DNA of 64,000 bases from Chryseobacterium nakagawai (GCF_900637665.1 NZ_LR134386.1:2162501-2226500), one strand, 5' to 3'. Positions 8,686 through 16,963 are shown, numbered from the stretch's first letter. Notes: a model not told the origin generated them from the sequence alone. Translations and numbers: made by a program.

Positions 8686-9927
8686 ATGCAAGAACTATCT
8701 CTGTCTTCAAAACTGAAGTACATTTTCTCTATTCCCGTTATTATTTCAGCCTTGGGCTATTTTGTAGATATCTATGACCTGCTCCTGTTTGGAATTGTAA
8801 GAATTCCCAGCTTGAAAGCATTAGGACTGAATCCGGATGCCGATGGAACTTTTATCCTGAACTGTCAGATGGTAGGGCTTCTGATTGGAGGCGTATTTTG
8901 GGGAATCTTTGGAGATAAAAAAGGGAGACTTTCTGTACTTTTTGGTTCTATTCTGGTTTATTCCCTCGCGAATATTGCCTGTGGTTTTCTCCCTTATTTT
9001 CCAAAAGAACATTTAGTATATCAATATGCCGCTTTAAGGTTTATTGCAGGAATAGGTCTTGCCGGAGAGCTGGGAGCCGGAATTACGCTGGTTTCTGAAA
9101 GCCTACCGAAGAATTTAAGAGCAATAGGAACCTCTGTTGTTGCCGGTTTTGGATTGATGGGGGCAGTTGTCGCTCAATTAACGGTAGAATTAGCCGGAGG
9201 ATGGAATATCTCCTACATCATCGGCGGTATTATGGGAATTCTGTTATTACTCTTGAGAATCAGTGTTTCGGAATCAGGAATCTATAAAAATATTGAACAT
9301 AAAAGCGTTTCTAAAGGCAATTTTTTGTCTTTTTTTACCAATAAAGATAGGTTGATAAGATACTTGAAATGTATTGCTGTGGGGTTGCCTACCTGGTATT
9401 GTATAGGGATTCTGGCTGTTTTAGCCAATCAATTTGCGCCTGAATTCGGAATTGAGGATCTTAACCCTGGAAAAGCAATTATGTGGGCTTATGTAGGTAT
9501 TTCCGTTGGTGATCTGATGAGCGGTTTTATTTCGCATGCTTTGAAATCGCGTAAGATGGCCATATTTTATATGCTGCTTTTCACTTTGGTTGGGGTAGGG
9601 ATTATGCTATTTGGAAATACCAATACGGAGACAAAATACTACTTATTTTGTGTATGGCTTGGCTTTGGTACCGGATATTGGGCGATGTTTGTTACGCTGG
9701 CAGCAGAACAGTTTGGAACCAATATCAGAAATACAGCAACCACTACTATTCCGAATATGGTAAGAGGATTAGTTCCTGTAATGATTTTGGCTTTTGATTC
9801 TCTTAAAAATAATTTTTCAGTAGTGGGAAGTGCTGCGATTGTAGGACTGGTAGTATTTGGATTGGCATTTTATTCTTCATTGACGATCTCAGAAACTCAT
9901 GACAGAGATCTTGAATTCACTGAATAA
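8686..9927 (+). CDS. MFS transporter (metabolite:proton symporter type)
   Basis: The 413-residue protein has about 12 hydrophobic helices and the MFS loop 2-3 signature GVFWGIFGDKKGRLSVL (about residues 70-86). The first helix carries GYFVDIYDLLLFG, with the Asp residues seen in sugar, aromatic-acid and organic-acid symporters of the SHS/AAHS type. The helix-5 region also has a charged GLAGELGAGITLVSE. It sits in the inner membrane. It stands alone between two terminators, so substrate cannot be inferred from context. Confidence 0.85.
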   Translation: MQELSLSSKLKYIFSIPVIISALGYFVDIYDLLLFGIVRIPSLKALGLNPDADGTFILNCQMVGLLIGGVFWGIFGDKKGRLSVLFGSILVYSLANIACGFLPYFPKEHLVYQYAALRFIAGIGLAGELGAGITLVSESLPKNLRAIGTSVVAGFGLMGAVVAQLTVELAGGWNISYIIGGIMGILLLLLRISVSESGIYKNIEHKSVSKGNFLSFFTNKDRLIRYLKCIAVGLPTWYCIGILAVLANQFAPEFGIEDLNPGKAIMWAYVGISVGDLMSGFISHALKSRKMAIFYMLLFTLVGVGIMLFGNTNTETKYYLFCVWLGFGTGYWAMFVTLAAEQFGTNIRNTATTTIPNMVRGLVPVMILAFDSLKNNFSVVGSAAIVGLVVFGLAFYSSLTISETHDRDLEFTE

Positions 9928-10066
9928 TAGGGTAGACAGTTTTTTATCTATTTTTAAATATGTGAAATTGAGTTAATTAACATTTTTTTATGTCTTGAAT
10001 AACTTTTATTTATTTAATTTTAAAAACGAACTAACAAAATATATGTCTAATTAAAATCAAATCATC

Positions 10067-10252
10067 ATGTCACAAAACATTTTTAAAAATGCTAAAAAGC
10101 TGGAAAGAGAGTCTCTTAAAGGTATTGTAGGAGGTGTGGGAGGTGTAGCCACCCCAGATCTTTCCAAATGTGGCTGTAGCTGTACTGGTGCAGTAACAGG
10201 TCCGTCATATTGTATAGAATATAAAAGATGTCTGCAGGTAATGACTTGCTAA
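10067..10252 (+). CDS. GG-leader Cys-rich peptide (bacteriocin-like family), copy 1
   Basis: This 61-residue peptide has a leader ending in a double-glycine site: FKNAKKLERESLKGIVGG (residues 4-21). This layout is that of secreted peptides cleaved by C39 peptidase-containing ABC exporters. The mature part would be about 40 residues with six Cys in the order CGCSC...YC...C...C. It is a close paralogue of the peptide at 10597, sharing PDLS, CGCSC, GAVTGP and CLQV. No modifying enzyme or exporter is adjacent. A terminator follows. Bacteriocin activity is not shown; such peptides are abundant in Chryseobacterium and may be signals or toxins. Confidence 0.85.
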   Translation: MSQNIFKNAKKLERESLKGIVGGVGGVATPDLSKCGCSCTGAVTGPSYCIEYKRCLQVMTC

Positions 10253-10276
10253 ATGAAAACATCACTATTTATTAAA

Positions 10277-10309
10277 AACCTTTTGAGAAATCAAAAGGTT
10301 TTATTTTTT
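10277..10309 (+). terminator. Rho-independent terminator after GG-leader peptide 1
   Basis: Stem AACCTTTTGA / TCAAAAGGTT with a GAAA tetraloop (10277-10300), then TTATTTTTT. Confidence 0.88.
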
Positions 10310-10596
10310 GTGAGACATAAGAATCAGTAAACAATCAGACATTCCTTACATCCTAATTTCCTTATATTCTAATTCATTTTTACCTGCTATTAAAGCCTAT
10401 TCCGGAAACTTTACATTTACAATTATTTTCAACTTGTTTAATAAATTAAGGTATTTTATAATGTTTATATATGTATTAATTTGTTTGTAATCAGTATTTT
10501 ATTTAAAAATGTATTAAAATGTGTTGTGTGTAATTAATATTTGTTTAACTTTGGAAGCTAACTAAAACTATATTGTTTAATCAAAAAACTAATCAC
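10310..10596. other. AT-rich intergenic region between the two peptide genes
   Basis: I see no gene, no good hairpin and no repeat here. The last 100 bases are very AT-rich and contain TTTGTTTAACTTTGGAAG around 10542-10558; TTAACTTTG resembles a -7 box, which would start transcription about 35 bases before the second peptide gene. The two peptide genes therefore probably have separate promoters. Confidence 0.4.
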
Positions 10597-10779
10597 ATGA
10601 ACATTATTAAAAATGCTAAAAAGCTAAAGAAACAAGATCTTAAAAATATTACGGGAGGGATAAGTGGTAAACCAGATTTATCTCTTTGCGGATGCAGCTG
10701 CTCAGGTGCTGTAACAGGTCCTGACTATTGCTCAATACATATTGGTTGTCTGCAGGTGTATACTTGCGGAGAAGTTTAA
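10597..10779 (+). CDS. GG-leader Cys-rich peptide (bacteriocin-like family), copy 2
   Basis: Sixty residues from the ATG at 10597. The frame runs back to a TTG at 10573, but the ATG version puts NIIKNAKKLKKQDLKNITGG at the N-terminus, exactly like copy 1, so it is preferred. The mature segment repeats the pattern CGCSC - GAVTGP - YC - C - LQVYTC found in copy 1, so the two are a tandem duplication that has diverged more between the Cys than at them. That suggests selection on disulfides or on a Cys-based modification. A long hairpin follows the gene. Confidence 0.82.
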   Translation: MNIIKNAKKLKKQDLKNITGGISGKPDLSLCGCSCSGAVTGPDYCSIHIGCLQVYTCGEV

Positions 10780-10817
10780 TAAATTGCTCGATGAATAAAC
10801 ATTTCCACATTTAATAG

Positions 10818-10855
10818 GCAGCACCCTTCTGATTTCAGAAGGGTGCTGCTGCTTT
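10818..10855 (+). terminator. Strong hairpin between peptide 2 and the YeiH gene
   Basis: Fifteen-base perfect inverted repeat GCAGCACCCTTCTGA / TCAGAAGGGTGCTGC (10818-10832, 10835-10849). The T run after it is short (TGCTTTTA). It lies between convergent genes and may serve both. Confidence 0.7.
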
Positions 10856-11790
10856 TAGTGAATAATATAAAGCAGACTGCCGATACTGATGGTAACCCAA
10901 AGAAGTACAGCGGTTAGCAAGGGTCTAAAACCTATTGTTTTTAAAGTTTGTAGGGAAAGAGTAGAACCGATAAAAAATAAAGTCAGATTCAGTCCGGATT
11001 TAGCAAAAGAAGTAATGGCAGTACTGAACTGATCCATAACAGGAAAATAAGTATTCAGTAGAATAGCCACAATAAAATAACCAATAAACCATGGAATTTT
11101 AATTTTTGAATCTTTGCTTTTAAAAACGAACATGGTGATCAGAGAAACCGGAATAATCCATAAAGCACGGGCTAATTTAACTGTAGTTGCAATTTTTAAA
11201 GCCTCATTGCCATATTTACTGGCCGCACCAACCACAGAGCTTGTATCATGGATTCCCACTGCGCACCACAGCCCAAACTGTTCCTGAGAAAGATGCAAAA
11301 GGTGCCCAATCGCAGGATAAACAAATAATGCAATGGAATTCAATGTAAAGACAATAGCCAACGCCAAAGAAATTTGCTTTGTGCTGGGTTTGATGATAGG
11401 GGCAACTGCAGCAATGGCACTTCCTCCACAGATAGCAGTTCCGGCAGACAAAAGGTAAGATAGGGGCCTTTCAAGTTTAAATATTCTCCCCAAGAAATAG
11501 CCTAAAACCATTACGGTGACAATACTTACAACAGTTAACATTAATCCTGTTTTACCAGCATGAAGTGCTTCATCCAGTTTTAATCCGAAGCCTAATCCTA
11601 CAATTGAGACCTGTAACAAGAGATGAATATAGTGATGTAAATGTTTTTCAAATGGGTTTCCCATAAAAACAGCAAGGCCAAAACCTAATGCCAGAGCGAT
11701 GGGAGAAGAAATTAATGGAGTTAGACATACAACTGCCAATCCAATAAAAACTACTTTGCGTGTTGTTTCATTGAGTATGAAATCTTTCAT
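10855..11790 (-). CDS. YeiH/UPF0324 family putative sulfate exporter
   Basis: The 311-residue integral membrane protein has about ten helices. It carries family features such as FGFGLAVFMGNPF, the AGTAICGGSAIAAVAPII stretch and GIHDTSSVVGAAS. YeiH proteins are annotated as putative sulfate exporters and are often controlled by a neighbouring LysR regulator, as here. I start it at the ATG at 11790 rather than the TTG at 11817, because no conserved residues lie between them. The substrate is inferred only from family naming. Confidence 0.85.
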   Translation of the reverse strand: MKDFILNETTRKVVFIGLAVVCLTPLISSPIALALGFGLAVFMGNPFEKHLHHYIHLLLQVSIVGLGFGLKLDEALHAGKTGLMLTVVSIVTVMVLGYFLGRIFKLERPLSYLLSAGTAICGGSAIAAVAPIIKPSTKQISLALAIVFTLNSIALFVYPAIGHLLHLSQEQFGLWCAVGIHDTSSVVGAASKYGNEALKIATTVKLARALWIIPVSLITMFVFKSKDSKIKIPWFIGYFIVAILLNTYFPVMDQFSTAITSFAKSGLNLTLFFIGSTLSLQTLKTIGFRPLLTAVLLWVTISIGSLLYIIH

Positions 11791-11910
11791 ATTGCGAACT
11801 TTTAAAATCTGGTTCAAAATTCGGCAATATGTTATTATAAAGTAAATTGTATTTTGTTATGTTGGATAACTATAAGTTATAAAGTATAAAAGACAACTAT
11901 CCATTTGGAA

Positions 11911-11988
11911 ATCAACATCAATAGGGATGAGCTTTAGCCCATCTGAAAAAATAAACCCATCCATTGGCTTTAGCCAAAACCTAAAAAA
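11911..11988. repeat. Dispersed intergenic repeat, copy 1
   Basis: About 78 bases that recur at 14525-14604. Both begin ATCAACATCAATAG, contain GCTTTAGCC twice, and end TTGGCTTTAGCCAAAACYTAAAAAA. The second half can fold as TTGGCT/AGCCAA. It lies between the LysR and YeiH genes and is probably a family of small palindromic intergenic elements. Confidence 0.7.
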
Positions 11989-12065
11989 ATAGGGTAGCTA
12001 ACATCAACATGCCAGAAATAACAGCTTTTTTGTCATAGGTAGATCTTGCTGTATACAGCTGGCAA

Positions 12066-12941
12066 TTACTCTGCAAACCTTAAAAATAACTCGATCAACT
12101 CAGACTGTTCTCCTTTAGGCAGAATAAAATGAAAATCTCTTTCAATGCTGAAATTTTTTATGTCAATAACAGTAAGAATATTATTCTTCAACTCATTCAG
12201 AATGGTGCTGATGGAAAGAAAAGCCATGCAGTCCGAATGAAGAAGGTAGTTTTTGATACTTTCGCTGCTTCCCAATTGGATAACGGTATTCAGTTCATTG
12301 ATGTTAATTTCCTTTTCCTTTAACCGGTTCTGGATAAATTCAAGAGTTCCGGAACCTTGCTCACGGAAAATAAGATTAAGCTGATAAAGGTCTTTAACAT
12401 TTAGTGTTTTATGGGCTAAAGGATGATCTGACTTGGCAGCGAGAACAATTTCATCAGGTTTAAAGGTCTTATAGTCAAAGTATGAAGATTGTGATTCTCC
12501 TTCAATGATGCCAAGATCGATTTTTTCTTCTTTTAAAAGAGCAGAAATGGCTTCTGTATTTCCGGTCAGAAGTTCTATTTTAATGTCTTTATAATAAGCA
12601 TTGAATTTAGCAAGGATTTCAGGTAGGATGTATTGGGCAACAGAGGTACTGGCTCCAATAATCAGTTTTCCTTTATGCTGTTGATTGATCTGGCTGATCT
12701 CAAATTCCAGATCACGGTAGATGTTTCTGATTTTTTCAGCATATTCAAACAGGATTTTGCCGCTTTGTGTTAACTGTATAGAAGTTCCTTTTCTGTCAAA
12801 TAATTTGGTGCTCAGCTGAACTTCAATTTCTTTGATGTGTTTTGTAACTGCTGGCTGTGAAATATGAAGCTCCTCAGAAGCCTTAGTAAAACTCAACCTT
12901 GAAGCTACCGTATGGAAAACTTTTAACCTATAATCGAACAT
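12066..12941 (-). CDS. LysR-family transcriptional regulator
   Basis: The N-terminal winged helix-turn-helix is classic: VASRLSFTKASEELHISQPAVTKHIKEIE (about residues 11-39), then LFDRKGTSIQLTQSGKILFEYA. The C-terminal two-lobed effector domain covers about residues 90-290. It lies directly upstream of the YeiH gene on the same strand. By analogy with YeiE/YeiH and CysB-like pairs, it likely activates that transporter in response to a sulfur or related signal. The pairing is seen; the effector is inferred. Length 291 is normal. Confidence 0.92.
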   Translation of the reverse strand: MFDYRLKVFHTVASRLSFTKASEELHISQPAVTKHIKEIEVQLSTKLFDRKGTSIQLTQSGKILFEYAEKIRNIYRDLEFEISQINQQHKGKLIIGASTSVAQYILPEILAKFNAYYKDIKIELLTGNTEAISALLKEEKIDLGIIEGESQSSYFDYKTFKPDEIVLAAKSDHPLAHKTLNVKDLYQLNLIFREQGSGTLEFIQNRLKEKEININELNTVIQLGSSESIKNYLLHSDCMAFLSISTILNELKNNILTVIDIKNFSIERDFHFILPKGEQSELIELFLRFAE

Positions 12942-13021
12942 AACACAAAAGTACGGAATATAGTTGTATTTCTAGTAACGGTGTTGAAGAGGTTTTATGG
13001 TTCATGATGCCTGTTTAGTGG

Positions 13022-14329
13022 CTAAAGAAAATCCGAAATAGACCTATCCTGCTGGTTCTCATATCTCCTGTTTTTAGCTTCACCAATCTTTTGTTTGGTG
13101 TAAATACTGTTGTGTCCTGAAAGAAGGTAAGAAACCACACATGCAATGGCAATATACACACTACATTCAGCTCCAAATAATTCAATTCCCATAAGCATAC
13201 AGGCTAATGGCGTATTGGTAGCTCCAGCAAATACGGCAACAAATCCCATTCCTGCTAGTAAACCAAATGGCAAAGGAATAAACAGAGATAATGCACTCCC
13301 TAATGTAGCTCCGATAAAGAACAATGGAGTAACTTCACCTCCTTTGAATCCTGCAGAAAGGGTAATGATGGTAAAAGCCATCTTTAAGGCAAAATCATAC
13401 AACGGAAGCTGCTTTTCAAAAGACTCGAGAATTACTGGAACTCCAAGACCGATATACCGTGTTGTCCCCATGAGTAAAACAGCCAGAGCGATAATCATTC
13501 CTCCAATAACAGGACGAAGAGGTGGATATTTAATTTTTGATTTAAAAACAAAACTTACCCAATGAATAATTTTACTGAAAGCAGCAGCACAAATTCCAAA
13601 AGCAATTCCGGCTAAAATGCTGTATATAATTGGTAGAAACTCCAGTTTAGGGATAAAATCAATATGATAATGAGTATGTTTTACATTCCAAAGGTTAGTA
13701 GCCCAATCTGCAAGTATGGCTGATGCAAATGCTGGAAATAGGGCATTGTATCGTATTCTTCCAACCAGAAAAACTTCAAGCCCGAAAACAGCTCCAGCCA
13801 AAGGAGTTCCGAAAACAGAACCAAAGCCGGCAGCGATGGCGGAAATAATTAATATTCTTCTTTCGTTTTTATCGAGCTTAAATGGTCGGGTAAGCTGATC
13901 TGCAATAGCCCCGGCCATCTGAAGGGCCGTTCCTTCACGACCTGCTGAACCTCCAAAAAAGTGAGTAGCAATAGTTCCCAAATAAACAAAAGGAGCCATT
14001 TTGAACGGAATAATATCTTTCGGATCATGAATAGTATCGATCAGAAGATTATTTCCTGCTTCTACCTCTTTTCCCCAGTAATAATATAAAAGGCCAATTA
14101 AAAAACCAGCAACAGGAAGTAAAGCAATCAGCCATACATGGTTTTCCCGGAAGTGGGTAGCCCATTCTAATGATTGTAAAAAACCAGCCGAAGCACTTCC
14201 TACCAACGATCCAATAATAAGGCTGATGGCCAGCCATTTAAAAATATAAGGGATTGTCGGAAATTTTCTGAAGAAAAATTGAATATGAAAAACTGCTTTT
14301 TTACCAAGTGTTCGTTGATTTTTTGACAT
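13022..14329 (-). CDS. CLC-family fluoride/proton antiporter
   Basis: The 435-residue protein has the CLC fold with about 12-14 membrane segments. The gating-glutamate motif reads GREGT (Glu132) where chloride members have GREGP; other conserved blocks are FGTPLAGAVFGLEV and KGGEVTPLFFIGATLG. A probable fluoride riboswitch lies in its leader, which points to the CLC-F branch that expels toxic fluoride from the cytoplasm in exchange for protons. Without the riboswitch I would have called it a chloride channel. It is read alone; the LysR gene follows 80 bases downstream on the same strand. Confidence 0.85.
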   Translation of the reverse strand: MSKNQRTLGKKAVFHIQFFFRKFPTIPYIFKWLAISLIIGSLVGSASAGFLQSLEWATHFRENHVWLIALLPVAGFLIGLLYYYWGKEVEAGNNLLIDTIHDPKDIIPFKMAPFVYLGTIATHFFGGSAGREGTALQMAGAIADQLTRPFKLDKNERRILIISAIAAGFGSVFGTPLAGAVFGLEVFLVGRIRYNALFPAFASAILADWATNLWNVKHTHYHIDFIPKLEFLPIIYSILAGIAFGICAAAFSKIIHWVSFVFKSKIKYPPLRPVIGGMIIALAVLLMGTTRYIGLGVPVILESFEKQLPLYDFALKMAFTIITLSAGFKGGEVTPLFFIGATLGSALSLFIPLPFGLLAGMGFVAVFAGATNTPLACMLMGIELFGAECSVYIAIACVVSYLLSGHNSIYTKQKIGEAKNRRYENQQDRSISDFL

Positions 14330-14361
14330 AATAATCCTGATTAGCTATTTGTTAATAATCT

Positions 14362-14422
14362 CTCAATCAGGCGTCATCAGCTTTTGTAAAGCGGTTGGGT
14401 AAGGAAGAACACCATTTCCTTT
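14362..14422 (-). promoter_or_regulatory. Fluoride riboswitch (crcB motif)
   Basis: On the minus strand the CLC leader reads GGAAATGGTGTTC, then TTCC, CCAACCGC and AGCTGATGACGCCT. These match the crcB-motif blocks GGNGATGGNGTTCNCC, AACCGC and GCTGATGACNCCT in order and spacing; the first block has A where G is usual in GATGG. Just after it, CCTGATT (plus strand 14365-14371) is perfectly complementary to AATCAGG (plus strand 14336-14342), which ends seven bases before the ATG. Fluoride binding could therefore free the start region, i.e. control of translation. This switching mechanism is inferred. Confidence 0.82.
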
Positions 14423-14449
14423 TGATGTTACAAAGATATAAATTATGAT

Positions 14450-14484
14450 TAAAAGATAAAAGATAAAAGATAAAAGATAAAAGA
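14450..14484. repeat. Heptamer tandem repeat (AAAGATA)n
   Basis: Nearly five perfect copies of a seven-base unit upstream of the fluoride riboswitch. It lies outside any gene and could be a slippage-prone tract affecting the CLC promoter spacing. Confidence 0.85.
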
Positions 14485-14524
14485 TCTTGCCGTTAAAACT
14501 ATTAGCTATAATTATTATTCGGAT

Positions 14525-14604
14525 ATCAACATCAATAGAGGTGGGCTTTAGCCTGCCCTACGATAAATAACAACTCCATTTGGCTTTAGCCAAAACTTAA
14601 AAAA
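14525..14604. repeat. Dispersed intergenic repeat, copy 2
   Basis: Second copy of the element at 11911-11988, about 2.6 kb away and in the same orientation; the ends are identical and the middle diverges. Together with the riboswitch and the heptamer repeat it fills the 340-base gap 14330-14669. Confidence 0.7.
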
Positions 14605-14669
14605 CATCACATCACTTTCTTTCATCAGAAGACTCAATCGAAATCTATAAGAATTGGTAATATTTATAT

Positions 14670-15509
14670 TTAGTAAATAGGATAATGTATCGCCTTATCG
14701 ATCTCAATCGGATTATTGTATTTCCTGATAATTTCCTGCATGCTTTTAGTCTGAGTATTCAGCTCTTCTACATTATGAATTTCTTTTCCGTTGATGTTAA
14801 TTTTCAGATCATTATTAGATTTGCTGAAATTATTTCTTTCAAAGGCGAAAGGATCATTATAAAATTCCATACTCAGCTTATATTTTTGCTTTTCATTGAT
14901 AGGGATGGCTTTGTTTCCGAAATTGGATTCCAGAAAATCCTCGGTAGAGTAGTTTTCCGTAAGTTTTCTGATTTTGACAAGAGTATAAATGAAATTTTTC
15001 TTAGCATCAGATAATTCAAAGATCAAACCAGGTAATCCACGCAGTTTAAAGGGGCCCTCATTAAATGGAATCTCTTTACAAAACCACGCGGTCCAGTTTC
15101 TTCCTCCAAACTTTGTGGTTGCTTTTTGTAAGGTGTAATTTTCTATCTTTTTAGTTTCATCAGCAATCGACCAATTGATTTTATCTGTCGTTTTAAATGA
15201 ATAATACCCATTTTTAATGTTGATATAATTTTCATTATCAAAAGAATTGATCTTTCTTTTTACTACTTGACCTGTCATATCAGTATAGCTGGAATTCATT
15301 CCGAATTTTTTATTCAGAGAATCCGTAGTGGCGAGACCCTTCCCATAGAATTTTACTTCTTTCGGTGTAATATCCAGAATCATATTCAGCTTTTCATAAC
15401 CTATTTCCGTAGAATCCATCTTATATTGAAGTTCATAAATAAACCTGTGGGTTTGTGCCTGGGTAAAACCTGTCAATAGGATGACTACAATGGTAAGAAT
15501 ATTTTTCAT
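14670..15509 (-). CDS. GLPGLI family secreted protein
   Basis: The family-naming motif is present as LRGLPGLIFEL, preceded by the usual WTAWFCKEIPFNEGPF. A signal peptide (MKNILTIVVILLTGFTQAQ) begins at the ATG at 15509; the frame extends upstream to 15563 but that adds only a polar tail before the signal, so I reject it. The fold is beta-rich. GLPGLI proteins are abundant in Bacteroidota, sit in the periplasm or outer membrane, and have no known activity. Here the gene stands alone. Confidence 0.88.
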   Translation of the reverse strand: MKNILTIVVILLTGFTQAQTHRFIYELQYKMDSTEIGYEKLNMILDITPKEVKFYGKGLATTDSLNKKFGMNSSYTDMTGQVVKRKINSFDNENYINIKNGYYSFKTTDKINWSIADETKKIENYTLQKATTKFGGRNWTAWFCKEIPFNEGPFKLRGLPGLIFELSDAKKNFIYTLVKIRKLTENYSTEDFLESNFGNKAIPINEKQKYKLSMEFYNDPFAFERNNFSKSNNDLKININGKEIHNVEELNTQTKSMQEIIRKYNNPIEIDKAIHYPIY

Positions 15510-15676
15510 ATTATGGCTGGAATAGGTTGATACTAAATTAGATAATCCTAATTTATTGTACAATAAAATAATATGAAAAGTATATTTGGGACTTCTATTT
15601 TAATTTTGGTGTATTTTTTCAATCAATAATCATCACGGTTAAAATCCGCACTTCATATGCTTAAATCTTTCAGCTC

Positions 15677-16144
15677 TTATAAAAACGGCTTCATCTCATC
15701 CTCAATCTGTGTTCTTAGTTCCATCAGACGCTTGGCGTATTGTTCTTTTTGTTTGTCTTCTTCCGTTTCAGGAATCCATTTGGGAACTGGAAGCTTTTTA
15801 CCATTTTCATCTACAGCAACAAAAACAATGATGCAGTGAGTTTTTTTATCAAAAGTAGGCTGTTTCAGGTTTCGGGAAAAAACATTGATAGAAATATGCA
15901 TACTTGAACTTCCCGTATAGATAACCTGAGCATCTACTTTTACCACTTCACCAATTTTAATAGGTTCATAAAACCGGATTCCTCCAACATATACTGTCAC
16001 CGAATAATTACCACTCCAGGTAGTAGCACACGCATAGCCTGCCTGATCAATCCATTTCATAACGCTTCCGCCGTGTACATTTCCACCGTAATTCACATCT
16101 GATGGCTCCGAAATAAATTGAAAAGTAATAGGTTTGTTCTGCAT
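15677..16144 (-). CDS. Acyl-CoA thioesterase (hotdog fold, YciA/BACH type)
   Basis: The 155-residue protein has the hotdog-fold thioesterase pattern: DVNYGGNVHGGSVMKWIDQAGYACA (with the conserved Asn/Gly/His and the catalytic-helix Asp), then FYEPIKIGEVVKVDAQVIYTGSSSMHISI. It hydrolyses fatty acyl-CoA to free acid and CoA in the cytoplasm. The C-terminal tail is charged and helical. Length fits YciA. It is transcribed alone and diverges from the ArsC-family gene. Confidence 0.9.
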   Translation of the reverse strand: MQNKPITFQFISEPSDVNYGGNVHGGSVMKWIDQAGYACATTWSGNYSVTVYVGGIRFYEPIKIGEVVKVDAQVIYTGSSSMHISINVFSRNLKQPTFDKKTHCIIVFVAVDENGKKLPVPKWIPETEEDKQKEQYAKRLMELRTQIEDEMKPFL

Positions 16145-16262
16145 CTTTATAAAATTTGAATAAAGTTATTTAATAATTTCGAAAGTTTTAGATTAAATCC
16201 TACTTTTGAAAGACGAAATAATAATGAAGTAGAATTTTAACAAATAACAGACAAGAATAACA

Positions 16263-16619
16263 ATGAAGAAAGTATTTTATCTGAATACGTGCGATACCTG
16301 TAGAAAAATTTTAGCACAATTTGATCTTACAGACTGGGAACTACGTGAGATTAAAAAACAACCTATTACCAAAGAAGAATTAACAGAAATGCATAAACTG
16401 ACGAAGTCTTATGAAGCTTTGTTTAGCAAAAAATCTACTCAGATCAAGTTAAGAGACTTAGACGTAAAGTCTTTGGGTGAAAAAGATTTTAAAGAATTGT
16501 TACTGGATCACTATACTTTCTTAAAACGCCCTGTCTTTATGACGGATAAGGACATTTTTGTAGGAAACGATAAAAATAATGTAGAGGCTTTAAGAACATT
16601 TTTTGGAGTGAGTGAATGA
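16263..16619 (+). CDS. ArsC/Spx-family thioredoxin-fold protein
   Basis: The N-terminus FYLNTCDTCRKIL has a CxxC pair at Cys10 and Cys13, as in ArsC/Spx/MgsR-like proteins, followed by REIKKQPITKEEL and KRPVFMTDKDIFVG. In true arsenate reductases a single Cys with downstream Arg residues is used. The CxxC and the lack of any ars gene nearby argue for a redox or regulatory role rather than arsenate resistance. The stop overlaps the next gene's ATG, so the two are co-translated. Confidence 0.82.
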   Translation: MKKVFYLNTCDTCRKILAQFDLTDWELREIKKQPITKEELTEMHKLTKSYEALFSKKSTQIKLRDLDVKSLGEKDFKELLLDHYTFLKRPVFMTDKDIFVGNDKNNVEALRTFFGVSE

Positions 16620-16963
16620 AATTCCTGATTTCCATATTGCTTTGTTTTGCTATCAACTTACAAGGGCAGATCGTCTATAGGACTCCTTCAGGCTCAAAGT
16701 TTCATAGCTCATCATGCAGAATGGTAAAAAATGTTTCTTCCAGCCTTCCTTTAAACAAAGCATTGGAAATAGGACTTCAACCCTGTAAAATATGTAATCC
16801 GGGTACTGCATCATCTGTGTATGGCATGGTTTCTCACCCTAAAAAGACCAGTGGAATCAATAAAGGAAACCAATGTCTGGGGATAACAAAGGCAGGGACC
16901 AGATGTAAACATTATACCCGTATCGGAAATGATTATTGCTTTCAGCACTTTCCGAAAAAATAA
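16616..16963 (+). CDS. Secreted Cys-rich protein with a DUF5763-like zinc-finger end
   Basis: A signal peptide (residues 1-18) is followed by two Cys modules. The first, YRTPSGSKFHSSSCRMVKN...LQPCKICNP, resembles small metal-binding modules found at the end of secreted nucleases. The second, QCLGITKAGTRCKHYTRIGNDYCFQHF, is the DUF5763 pattern C-x7-C-x8/9-C-x2-H, likely a zinc site. Its ATG overlaps the stop of the ArsC-like gene (ATGA). The function is unknown; a thiol or metal link to the upstream thioredoxin-fold protein is a guess. Confidence 0.75.
   Translation: MKFLISILLCFAINLQGQIVYRTPSGSKFHSSSCRMVKNVSSSLPLNKALEIGLQPCKICNPGTASSVYGMVSHPKKTSGINKGNQCLGITKAGTRCKHYTRIGNDYCFQHFPKK

Noticed and set aside
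10067..10779. Calling the GG peptides true bacteriocins with immunity and export genes
   Set aside because: No immunity, modification or transport gene lies beside them; only the leader pattern supports export.
13146..13565. 139-codon plus-strand frame inside the CLC gene
   Set aside because: The translation is Pro/Asn/Lys-rich low-complexity, as expected for the complement of a membrane-protein gene.
14450..14484. CRISPR array
   Set aside because: The repeat is a seven-base direct tandem without spacers and no cas gene is near.
16263..16619. Arsenate reductase of an ars operon
   Set aside because: The protein has a CxxC pair and no ars regulator or pump is nearby; family-level naming is safer.
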